This document shows, one piece after another, positions 1 through 5,173 of a DNA stretch of 5,173 nt. Made by a program: the position numbers and the translations under genes. Under the pieces are notes generated by a model. That model saw only the letters and a list, made by a program, of their open reading frames with translations. It was not told the origin of the DNA and did not search any database. Numbering within the stretch: the first letter of the stretch is position 1; each line of letters opens with the position of its first letter. Source of the stretch: Eudoraea sp. (GTDB lineage: Bacteria > Bacteroidota > Bacteroidia > Flavobacteriales > Flavobacteriaceae); NCBI GenBank assembly GCA_024642325.1, contig JAHEBI010000216.1:1-5173 (forward strand). Reading direction: 5' to 3'.

Positions 1-306
1 AGGATTTTTGACTAACAGTTCCCTTGCAGTGGTTGATCTCTGACCACCGGGATATCCGGTATACCTAAAGTAAGTTTTGTCTTCCCATTTGTTACCACTA
101 AGTTGAATTTTTTCTGCGTTCACAATAACAACATTGTCACCGCAATCTACGTGTGGCGTAAAACTTGGCTTGTATTTACCTCTTAAGATTTTTGCCACTT
201 TAGAAGCGAGACGCCCCAATGTTTGGCCTTCAGCATCAACTAATAACCACTGCTTCTCAACAGTACTCTTATTAGCAGATTTGGTCTTGTAGCTTAATGT
301 ATCCAC
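1..306 (-). CDS. rplM: 50S ribosomal protein L13 (N-terminal 102 residues; 3' end cut by window edge)
   Basis: L13 is an early-assembling protein of the large ribosomal subunit that binds 23S rRNA. The minus-strand reading gives MDTLSYKT at the start, then [47 protein letters not shown] and TGYPGGQRS, all hallmark L13 blocks in order. The family is about 145-155 residues long, so roughly the last third lies beyond the left edge. The start is GTG at 306-304. This choice rests on homology, because flavobacterial L13 proteins begin MDTLSYKT, and on an in-frame TAA eight codons upstream with no ATG between. No Shine-Dalgarno sequence is visible; the bases before the start are A-rich, as is usual in this phylum. 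rpsI (S9) normally follows rplM and would be outside the window. The promoter and leader hairpin upstream are listed separately. Confidence 0.97.
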   Translation of the reverse strand, partial: MDTLSYKTKSANKSTVEKQWLLVDAEGQTLGRLASKVAKILRGKYKPSFTPHVDCGDNVVIVNAEKIQLSGNKWEDKTYFRYTGYPGGQRSTTARELLVKNP

Positions 307-338
307 TACTTCTTTTTTTATGAATTAAACACTCTAAT

Positions 339-351
339 CCCGTTTAACGGG
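339..351 (-). promoter_or_regulatory. Perfect inverted repeat at the predicted 5' end of the rplM mRNA (possible L13 leader element)
   Basis: The 13 bases form a perfect inverted repeat, CCCGTT-A-AACGGG on the minus strand. It starts 3 bases after the -7 box, so it lies right at or just past the predicted transcription start. In RNA it could fold as a small GC-based hairpin near the 5' end, about 30 bases before the GTG start. Many ribosomal protein operons are autoregulated through leader structures of this kind, so an L13-binding site is plausible. A role in protecting the mRNA 5' end, or a DNA operator, is also possible. There is no U-tract after it, so it is not a terminator. Confidence 0.4.
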
Positions 352-354
352 CTG

Positions 355-385
355 CAAATGTACAACTATAAAGTTGAAATGCAAA
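355..385 (-). promoter_or_regulatory. Bacteroidota-type promoter of rplM (TTTG / TACATTTG)
   Basis: On the minus strand a TTTG (385-382) is followed after 19 bases by TACATTTG (362-355). The second box fits the Bacteroidota -7 consensus TAnnTTTG exactly, and the spacing is within the range known for Bacteroides and Flavobacterium promoters. Transcription should begin a few bases downstream, around 348-352, giving an rplM leader of about 45 bases. The match is seen directly; its use as a promoter is inferred. Confidence 0.75.
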
Positions 386-575
386 CCGTTATTTCTCTAA
401 TTTTTGAAAATATTTATGTCTGATTAATTTGGACAAATAATGCAAAATTTAAAATACAATTTACGAAGACCGTTGTACTATCTCCAAAATTATTAGGAAA
501 CGAAACAATCTTACGCATACTATTAGAGGTTTTTTAGCGTTTTTCAACAGATTAACAATTTATAAACCCAAAATA
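386..575. other. AT-rich spacer between the divergent rplM and lipoprotein genes
   Basis: No gene is supported here: no open frame of useful length and no tRNA-like or other RNA structure was recognised. It should contain the promoter of the plus-strand lipoprotein gene, but I found no clean TTTG / TAnnTTTG pair on the plus strand. TAATTTTG is present on the minus strand (492-485) but lacks a properly spaced -33 partner. The bases just before the ATG at 576 are A-rich, which serves for ribosome binding in this phylum. Confidence 0.5.
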
Positions 576-1076
576 ATGAAACATAATTTAGTACTCCTTT
601 TGGTTATAGCAACTCTTCTGTTTTCATGCTCATCGGACAAGGATGACGTCATTCAGGAAGAAAATGGTATTGTGGGATCATGGGAACTAACCGCACTTGA
701 AATAAATGACAGTACGGCCAGTGATAACGAAAAGTATGCCCAGGATATATTAAATTTTTTATCAGCTATGGATTGTTCTATTATGACAATTACTTTTAAT
801 GCAGACCTGAGCGTTATTACTGAAGACTCAGGGAATTATCTGGAAATAAATGTGAATCCTGGAGGTACAGGGCTTGATGTTCCTTGCCCTACGCAGAAAG
901 ACACAAGTATAGGCAGTTATATGTATGAAGGTGGCGTGCTAACCTATATTGATGAGACCGATATTGAGACTACACTTAATGTGACTATTTCAGGTAATAC
1001 CATGAGGGTAAGTGCTTCGGAATTGGATTTTGCTAATTTTAATGATGGAGGTGAATTGATATTTACAAAAAGGTAA
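576..1076 (+). CDS. Lipocalin-like lipoprotein, probably outer-membrane and perhaps surface-exposed
   Basis: This 166-residue protein starts with a classic lipoprotein signal: Lys2, a hydrophobic run (about 5-16) and the lipobox LFSC, with Cys18 as the lipid-attachment residue. The mature part begins CSSDKDD; an acidic stretch this close to the cysteine resembles the Bacteroidota lipoprotein export signal that sends lipoproteins to the cell surface. Near the mature N-terminus is VGSWEL (33-38), the G-x-W signature of the first strand in the lipocalin-like families common in this phylum. The remainder alternates short polar and hydrophobic segments as in a small beta-barrel and ends ELIFTKR, a typical last strand. 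Cys67 and Cys104 could form a disulfide. Ligand and function are unknown. It stands alone, with a terminator directly behind it, and its ATG is the only sensible start for the signal peptide. Confidence 0.85.
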   Translation: MKHNLVLLLVIATLLFSCSSDKDDVIQEENGIVGSWELTALEINDSTASDNEKYAQDILNFLSAMDCSIMTITFNADLSVITEDSGNYLEINVNPGGTGLDVPCPTQKDTSIGSYMYEGGVLTYIDETDIETTLNVTISGNTMRVSASELDFANFNDGGELIFTKR

Positions 1077-1101
1077 GAAAGAATTAAAGAAATAATTAAA
1101 G

Positions 1102-1134
1102 ACCTTTCGATTGATTTCGGAAGGTTTTTATTTT
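1102..1134 (+). terminator. Intrinsic terminator of the lipoprotein gene
   Basis: ACCTTTCGA (1102-1110) pairs with TCGGAAGGT (1117-1125) to give a 9-bp stem with one G-U pair and a 6-base loop. It is followed at once by a T-rich run to about 1134. It lies 25 bases after the stop codon at 1076 and in the right direction. On the other strand the T-tract is weaker, so it is probably one-directional. Confidence 0.85.
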
Positions 1135-1172
1135 GTATATAATTTAGAATCTATATTCTTTTCCTTAAATAA

Positions 1173-1301
1173 AATAGAAATTACTTATATGAGGGGATTG
1201 AAGGTGGTAATTTGAATTTAAAGGGCACGGATGCAAATCTCCCATCTATATTGATGAGTGGTGGTTCTGGATTTATGGGATATTACGATATCTGCTTTTG
1301 A
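1173..1301 (+). pseudogene. Possible short gene remnant (42 open codons, no start)
   Basis: Between in-frame stops at 1170 and 1299 one plus-strand frame is open for 42 codons. It reads like protein rather than random AT-rich DNA: glycine-rich segments such as EGIEGGNLNLKGTDANLPS and ILMSGGSGFMGYYD. No ATG in this frame would give more than about 15 residues, so it is not a working gene as it stands. It may be a decayed fragment of a secreted or repeat-type protein, or chance. I do not recognise the family. The rest of 1135-1417 shows no supported gene. Confidence 0.2.
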
Positions 1302-1384
1302 ACTATTTTTGAGATCAAGCGGATGACTTAAAACTTTGAATGAGATTCAACAGGAATAAGAATATCAGCTAAAAATGATATATC

Positions 1385-1408
1385 GCATTGCTTTCAATGG
1401 CATTTTTT
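1385..1408. terminator. Weak stem-loop next to the 3' end of the TPR gene
   Basis: GCATTG (1385-1390), loop CTTT and CAATGGC (1395-1401) form a stem of about 6 bp with one bulged base. On the plus strand it is followed by ATTTTTTG, so it looks like a plus-strand terminator. On the minus strand, the direction in which the TPR gene ends at 1418, the nearest T-run comes about 8 bases after the stem, a poor match. It may mark the end of the minus-strand operon or stop read-through into it. Low confidence. Confidence 0.25.
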
Positions 1409-1417
1409 GTTGTCAAA

Positions 1418-3163
1418 CTACCTTGAGAGTGGTATCCTATTTTTGATCCTGATTATCAAGCTGTTCTCAATGCCATCAGCCTTAAGTTTCTCAAGATCTT
1501 TGCTAATGATTTCAGTATAGTTTTCAGATATGGCTTCATGAGTAGCGATCAATTCCCGGTATAGTACCTCTGCTTTTTTCAGATGCCCCTGAAGCAGGTA
1601 AGCATGGGCTCGGTTACATTTTAATGAACCGATTCGTCCATCCAGACTTTCACCTTGCCGGATTTGGGTTAGGGCCTTGTCGGGTTCCTGCAAACGCAAA
1701 TACAACCACCCCAGATCATTATTGGCATAGACCAGAAGTTGCCTTAACTCTTTGTTATCAGGGTATTGTTCAAATTGTATTTTCAATAGGCTCACGATCT
1801 GTTCCTGATAGGTAAGTTTTTCCCTTGGGGAGAGTGTCCCATTGATCTCTTCATGTAACGCCCGTACCCTTTTTTTTGTCCTTTGCAATGAAAGTTCTTC
1901 CAGGTTAATGGTGTTGTAATATTCCTGATAATAAGTACAATCACTCTTCATATTCTTTATCACAAGCCGCTTATCGTCTAAAGTGTTGAGACGTTCTTTG
2001 ACATCCTCTAACAAGGCAAGGCTTTTTTCTATATAAGAAATATCCATTTTGCTCTCCAAAAGATGCTGATTAAGTTCTACTAAGTTGAGGGCACTGGTAC
2101 AAACATCGGCATCAAAGGATTCTGGAAATTGTACCGCTATTTTTTTCCTTAAAGAGAGGGCCTCAGTAAAAAAATGTTCGGACTTATCAATCTCCTTTAA
2201 CTCAAAATAAAACAACCCTAAATTGTGCAGGGAAGTAGCAAGATAATGGGTGTAATCGTCCGGGTAGGAGTCAGTCAGGTCATTGTAGATTGCCAAAGCC
2301 TTACGGCTTTCATCTATTGCCTTTTCCATAAGCTGTATTTCCGCAAACACAATGGCCAGACTACTATGCGTGGCAGCTACGTAGGGAAGAAAAACAGTGG
2401 CTTGGCTTTTGGACAGTTCCTCGTACAATTCCAGTGTCTTTTTATAGGATGTTATAGCTTTTTTATATTCTTCCAGAGATTTAAAGGTAACCGCTAAATT
2501 ATTATGCAGGGCGGCAACAATAGGTTTATTGCCAGACTGGCCAAAGTCGTCTTCCTTTTCAAAAATTTCCAAAGCCCGGGTATATTGTATTTTGGCATCA
2601 TAGAGGTTGAATTCCTCCGTATAAATAAGCCCCAGCTGATAGTGTGCTCTTGCCTTAATCACTTTAAACTCCGGAATTTTTTCATGACCTTTTATGGCCT
2701 CCTTAAAATGAATTTTGGCTTGTGAGATGGACGCTTTCTGAAGGAAGGCCTCTGCTAAAGCAAAATGCGTATTGGCTACATGGGCCAGCAAGCCTTCTTG
2801 TGCCGAAGCAGTAAGGGCTTTATATTGTGATAGGGCAGATTTGTAATGGCTGATAGCAGCCTCAATATCAAGCGACATATAGGCCGCAGCCAGGTTGTTG
2901 TGAAGTGCGGCTTTTTCGCCGGATTCCTTTTCCGGGGTAAGGAAGTCGTAAAGTTTTAAAGACGCTTCAAAGGATGTCACGGCCTTTTCGGGTTTATTGG
3001 TTTTTTGGTACAACCTGCCCAAAACCATATTAAGGTCTAGTTTATGTTTATTGTTAGTGGCATTTTTAAGGGCCAGCGTATACTCCATGATAGAATCTTC
3101 GAACCTGTCCTGTTCTAAAAAAAATGCCCCTTTTTGTAATTGTTCGTTAAAAGTTGATTCCAT
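1418..3163 (-). CDS. Cytoplasmic TPR-repeat protein, last gene of the hyp row
   Basis: The 581-residue product has no signal peptide and no membrane segment, so it should be cytoplasmic. It is almost entirely helical repeats. Units are visible at about 10-40, 43-76, 84-115, 128-161, 169-202, 214-249, 261-294, 306-341 and 350-390, followed by a charged linker (about 395-450) and two more units at 475-508 and 511-544. Recurrent helix-A motifs are HNNLAAAY, HNNLAVTF, HSSLAIVF and LHNLGLFYF; helix B shows KAITSYKKTLELYEEL and KSEHFFTEALSLRKK. In the middle the repeat period is 42-47 residues rather than 34, as in kinesin-light-chain-like TPRs. No catalytic domain is seen, so a protein-binding scaffold is the likely role; partner unknown. 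The ATG at 3163 lies 33 bases after the aat-like stop, suggesting co-transcription. A link to hydrogenase assembly or the transferase is inferred from position only. Confidence 0.85.
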   Translation of the reverse strand: MESTFNEQLQKGAFFLEQDRFEDSIMEYTLALKNATNNKHKLDLNMVLGRLYQKTNKPEKAVTSFEASLKLYDFLTPEKESGEKAALHNNLAAAYMSLDIEAAISHYKSALSQYKALTASAQEGLLAHVANTHFALAEAFLQKASISQAKIHFKEAIKGHEKIPEFKVIKARAHYQLGLIYTEEFNLYDAKIQYTRALEIFEKEDDFGQSGNKPIVAALHNNLAVTFKSLEEYKKAITSYKKTLELYEELSKSQATVFLPYVAATHSSLAIVFAEIQLMEKAIDESRKALAIYNDLTDSYPDDYTHYLATSLHNLGLFYFELKEIDKSEHFFTEALSLRKKIAVQFPESFDADVCTSALNLVELNQHLLESKMDISYIEKSLALLEDVKERLNTLDDKRLVIKNMKSDCTYYQEYYNTINLEELSLQRTKKRVRALHEEINGTLSPREKLTYQEQIVSLLKIQFEQYPDNKELRQLLVYANNDLGWLYLRLQEPDKALTQIRQGESLDGRIGSLKCNRAHAYLLQGHLKKAEVLYRELIATHEAISENYTEIISKDLEKLKADGIENSLIIRIKNRIPLSR

Positions 3164-3196
3164 ACCTGCTTATATTGGAAATTAATGCGTTATAGC

Positions 3197-3865
3197 CTAA
3201 TTGGAAATAGCCTTGGCATTCTCTTTGCAAATGGTAACATAATTTAATCTGGCCAATTCTTCATAGGGGATTCCCTGAAAAAAAACAGTCTCCTTTTGCA
3301 TATCCATTAACTTATATCCTTTTTCACTAAGTTGCTTTATAAGGGAGGTAACCGCTAAGTTTTTTATGGCATCGGAGTTACCTGTCAGGTATTCTCCAAA
3401 GAATAATTTCTCAATGGTGACTCCGAAAATACCCCCTATCAGTTCATCCTGATCCCAGACTTCCATTGACTGTATAGATCCTTGTCGGTGCAATTCAATA
3501 AATATGCGAAACATCCTTTCAGACAACCAATGCGGACTCATTTTTGTCTCCTGATTATAATATGCCTGACATAGTCGGAGCAGGCTTTCAAAGGACGAAT
3601 TGGCCCTTAGTTCATATTTTTCAGAAAGTTGTTTATAGGCTTCCTTGTCCCATGGATAGGAATCGGGATATATTACTACCCTGGGATCTGGAGACCACCA
3701 TTGTACTCTTTTTAGGGGGTGATGCCAGTAGTATGCGCCTTCGCTATAGGCTTTTAAGAGGTTTTCGGTTGTAATTTTCCCGCCAACGGCCAATAATCCA
3801 TCAATATCGGCAAAATAGGCCGGAGGTAAATTGAATTCGTCCTTTTGTAATTCAAAATAAGGCAA
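3197..3865 (-). CDS. Divergent leucyl/phenylalanyl-tRNA-protein transferase homologue (Aat-like)
   Basis: Aat enzymes move Leu or Phe from aminoacyl-tRNA onto the N-terminus of proteins, marking them for ClpS/ClpAP. Family landmarks are clear: DGLLAVGG (22-29), AYSEGAYYW (39-47), WWSPDPR (56-62), HWLSERM (112-118), SMEVWDQDELIGG (133-145). E158, D188 and Q190 match E. coli E156, D186 and Q188 with identical 30- and 2-residue spacing, and Trp47 and Trp113 match the tryptophans near the aminoacyl-adenosine. However, the usual GIFPWF, GESMFS..NASK and IDCQ segments are here GAYYWH, GEYLTG..DAIK and MDMQ, and the SLG stretch is lost, so acceptor or amino-acid specificity may differ. Length (222) is normal. 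The start is TTG at 3865: the frame has no ATG or GTG back to its stop at 3937, and the family N-terminus fits here. It begins 11 bases after hypC. Whether it is the cell's only Aat or a second copy cannot be seen here. Confidence 0.85.
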   Translation of the reverse strand: MPYFELQKDEFNLPPAYFADIDGLLAVGGKITTENLLKAYSEGAYYWHHPLKRVQWWSPDPRVVIYPDSYPWDKEAYKQLSEKYELRANSSFESLLRLCQAYYNQETKMSPHWLSERMFRIFIELHRQGSIQSMEVWDQDELIGGIFGVTIEKLFFGEYLTGNSDAIKNLAVTSLIKQLSEKGYKLMDMQKETVFFQGIPYEELARLNYVTICKENAKAISN

Positions 3866-3876
3866 TGTGGCTAAAA

Positions 3877-4140
3877 TTAAGTTGTGAAATCCGGAGGGTC
3901 TAATTCGTTCAACTCCCCCAATTGTTTTAATATATCAAAAGTTTTTTTGGCTTCAACTTCATCGACCACACTTATAGCAGCCCCTACATGTACCATGATA
4001 TAGTCATTAATTCTGGCTTCGGGCACCAGTGTTAGGCTTACTTCCTTGATGACCCCATCAAATGATACTTTGCCAAGCCGGAAGGTATCATCCAGTTGTG
4101 AGGTGATTGCTATCAATTTTCCAGGGATTGCCAAACACAT
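3877..4140 (-). CDS. hypC: [NiFe]-hydrogenase maturation chaperone HypC
   Basis: HypC (87 residues, normal length for the HypC/HupF family) carries the iron centre with HypD while the CN and CO ligands are added, then hands it to the hydrogenase large-subunit precursor. The sequence begins with the family signature MCLAIPGK; Cys2, exposed after Met removal, is the iron/HypD-binding cysteine. Further matches are EVSLTLVPEARINDYIMVHVGAA and the C-terminal helix DEVEAKKTFDILKQLGEL. His51 in VHVGAA corresponds to the conserved metal-site histidine; the usual VGFA is VGAA here, a minor change. It starts 22 bases after hypB with no Shine-Dalgarno sequence. The usual partner gene hypD is not next to it and is not in the window. 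Confidence 0.97.
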   Translation of the reverse strand: MCLAIPGKLIAITSQLDDTFRLGKVSFDGVIKEVSLTLVPEARINDYIMVHVGAAISVVDEVEAKKTFDILKQLGELNELDPPDFTT

Positions 4141-4162
4141 AACAGGTGGTTTAAGATATTTT

Positions 4163-5029
4163 TTATGCCGAGACCATTTTTACCGTGTCCCGCAACCATT
4201 TGTACCATTGTTCCATACCTTCACCTGTGGTTGCAGAAACTTCAAAAAACTTTAGGTTGGGGTTTACCTGTAAAGCGAAGTTTTTCAGGGCACTAATATC
4301 GACCTGCAGATATGGCAACAAGTCTATTTTATTAATGATACAAATATCTGAACTATGGAACATGTCCGGATACTTTATGGGCTTGTCCACTCCTTCTGTG
4401 GTACTGATGATGACCACTCTTTTATCTTCTCCCAAGTTGAACATGGAGGGACATACCAGATTGCCTACGTTCTCAATCATAAGTACTGCATTGTCCGGCA
4501 TCTTTAGTTTTTTGACTGCGTCAAAAATCATATCGCTTTCCAGGTGACATCCTTTGCCAGTGTTGATCTGGATTACAGGAACATGGAGCGCAGCGATCCT
4601 ATTGGCATCGTTAAGTGTTTGCTGGTCCCCTTCAATAACATAGAAAGGCATTTCGTTTTTAAGGTCACTAAGGGTACGTTCCAAAAGGGCGGTTTTACCT
4701 GAACCCGGAGAGCTCACCAGATTAAGTGCTATAATATTTTTAGCCTCAAAATACCCGCGGTTTCTGGCAGCCATGACTTCATTGTGTTGGAGGATATCCT
4801 GCTCTATTTCAAGTATTTTTTTAGGAGTATGGGTATGATCGTGAGTATGGTGTTCATGGTCGTGAGTATGGGAATGATCGTGAGTGTGGTGTTCATGATC
4901 GTGATGATGGTGGTGGTGTCCGTGTTCATGATCATGGATTTGATCATGCCCGTGATCTTCCCTTTGTTCTGCCGGCCTTAGCATGCTAATGCCGTGTTCT
5001 TCGCTCCCGCAACCGCAAGTTCCACACAT
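4163..5029 (-). CDS. hypB: Hydrogenase nickel-incorporation GTPase HypB, with histidine-rich N-terminus
   Basis: HypB (288 residues) is the SIMIBI-class GTPase that, with HypA, loads nickel into the [NiFe]-hydrogenase large subunit. The N-terminus MCGTCGCG carries the high-affinity CxxCxC nickel site. Residues 26-67 hold 24 histidines in 42 positions, a nickel-storage tract like those of rhizobial HypB proteins. The GTPase domain follows: P-loop SSPGSGKT (106-113), EGDQQT (133-138), GKGCH (158-162), ENVGNLVCP (186-194), NKID (233-236) and EVSATTGEG (263-271). C161, H162 and C193 correspond to the E. coli G-domain metal site C166, H167 and C198, so both metal sites and the GTP site look intact. 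The ATG at 5029 is fixed by the cysteine motif right behind it. It begins 15 bases after the hypA stop, consistent with a hypABC operon. Confidence 0.98.
   Translation of the reverse strand: MCGTCGCGSEEHGISMLRPAEQREDHGHDQIHDHEHGHHHHHHDHEHHTHDHSHTHDHEHHTHDHTHTPKKILEIEQDILQHNEVMAARNRGYFEAKNIIALNLVSSPGSGKTALLERTLSDLKNEMPFYVIEGDQQTLNDANRIAALHVPVIQINTGKGCHLESDMIFDAVKKLKMPDNAVLMIENVGNLVCPSMFNLGEDKRVVIISTTEGVDKPIKYPDMFHSSDICIINKIDLLPYLQVDISALKNFALQVNPNLKFFEVSATTGEGMEQWYKWLRDTVKMVSA
4823..4900 (-). repeat. 39-bp tandem duplication inside the hypB histidine tract
   Basis: Two adjacent 39-base units (4823-4861 and 4862-4900) agree at 34 of 39 positions and encode the 13-residue unit DHEHHTHDHSHTH and a near copy ending in P (residues 44-56 and 57-69). 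The protein tract seems to have grown by in-frame duplication, and its copy number may differ between strains. There are only two units and they are coding, so this is not a CRISPR. Confidence 0.85.
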
Positions 5030-5044
5030 AATAATGAATGTTAA

Positions 5045-5173
5045 TTAAACCACTTCCAATGCTTTTACCCTTAATTCTTTTCCCTGAAGGATACCCTTGA
5101 AATAGCTATGGCATTTTGGGCACGCATCGTACAAATGCCGCATCTCAAAAACCGTATCACAATCAATGCACTT
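5045..5173 (-). CDS. hypA: Hydrogenase nickel-insertion/zinc protein HypA (last 42 residues; 5' end cut by window edge)
   Basis: HypA carries nickel and docks with HypB for delivery to the hydrogenase large subunit; its C-terminal half is a zinc-binding domain. The visible part has the two zinc CxxC pairs, CIDC (near the window edge) and CPKC, 12 residues apart, then the family ending GKELRVKALEVV and a TAA stop at 5045-5047. This matches the normal HypA C-terminus. The N-terminal nickel ligand (the MHE region) lies outside the window. It is the most upstream gene seen in the row, and the operon promoter must be further right. Confidence 0.95.
   Translation of the reverse strand, partial: KCIDCDTVFEMRHLYDACPKCHSYFKGILQGKELRVKALEVV

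Larger units (their letters stand above)
1418..5173 (-). other. Probable operon hypA-hypB-hypC-aat-like-TPR
   Basis: Five genes lie on the same strand with gaps of 15, 22, 11 and 33 bases. No terminator-like hairpin with a T-run and no TAnnTTTG promoter was noticed in any gap, so a single transcript entering from the right is likely. The close linkage is the only evidence joining the last two genes to hydrogenase maturation. Confidence 0.7.

Noticed and set aside
339..351. Inverted repeat as a terminator
   Set aside because: It has no T-run on either side and sits just downstream of a promoter, so a leader or operator role fits better.
1624..2725. Several short plus-strand open frames inside the TPR gene
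   Set aside because: They are antisense to a well-supported 581-codon gene, and their translations show no recognisable domain.
3175..3210. Short direct repeat TTGGAAAT near the gap between aat-like and TPR genes
   Set aside because: Eight AT-rich bases occurring twice is expected by chance, and there is no further structure around them.
3544..3774. Plus-strand open frame opposite the aat-like gene
   Set aside because: It is a shadow of a conserved enzyme gene, with no family signature of its own.
3197..3865. Aat-like gene as Bpt (the bacterial Asp/Glu-to-Leu transferase) or a simple GNAT acetyltransferase
   Set aside because: DGLLAVGG, WWSPDPR and the Glu-Asp-Gln spacing are specific to the Aat family; Bpt has a different N-terminal cysteine-rich layout.
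4823..4900. Adjacent direct repeats as a possible CRISPR or regulatory array
   Set aside because: There are only two units without spacers, in frame within hypB, and they encode its histidine tract.
4784..4981. Plus-strand open frame rich in Met and Val, looking like a membrane peptide
   Set aside because: It is the mirror image of the HypB histidine codons (CAT/CAC read backwards as ATG/GTG) and has no independent support.

Overview
The window looks like a chromosomal segment from a member of the Bacteroidota, most likely a flavobacterium. Four things point that way. The L13 protein starts MDTLSYKT and follows flavobacterial L13 closely. The rplM gene has a TTTG / TAnnTTTG promoter, the form recognised by the Bacteroidota primary sigma factor. 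Good Shine-Dalgarno sequences are almost absent. There is also a lipoprotein with a lipocalin-like fold signature and an acidic stretch after its lipid-attached cysteine, both typical of the phylum. This is inference from sequence; no species is claimed.

Layout, left to right. (1) Positions 1-306, minus strand: the 5' two thirds of rplM (ribosomal protein L13), with a GTG start, its own promoter and a short hairpin at or near the predicted mRNA 5' end. (2) About 270 bases between divergent genes, holding that promoter. (3) Positions 576-1076, plus strand: a single lipoprotein gene with a convincing intrinsic terminator. (4) Positions 1135-1417: non-coding or decayed sequence, with one short open stretch that may be a gene remnant and a small stem-loop. 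(5) Positions 1418-5173, minus strand: a tight five-gene row transcribed right to left, hypA (3' end only), hypB, hypC, an aat-like gene and a long TPR-protein gene. The gaps between them are 15, 22, 11 and 33 bases, so they probably form one operon whose promoter lies beyond the right edge.

How the genes work together. HypA and HypB deliver nickel to the [NiFe]-hydrogenase large subunit. HypC is the chaperone that works with HypD to build the Fe(CN)2CO group. The organism therefore probably makes a [NiFe] hydrogenase, although no structural subunit is in the window. HypB keeps both the N-terminal CxxCxC nickel site and a 24-histidine tract, part of which is a 39-bp tandem duplication.

The unusual part is what follows hypC. 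In place of hypD, a common neighbour, there is a divergent leucyl/phenylalanyl-tRNA-protein transferase homologue. It keeps the catalytic Glu, Asp and Gln with the same spacing as E. coli Aat but has lost the usual substrate-pocket motifs. A 581-residue cytoplasmic protein built of long TPR-type repeats follows it. A changed aminoacyl-transferase and a protein-binding scaffold at the tail of a hydrogenase-maturation operon is the most promising lead here for undescribed biology.
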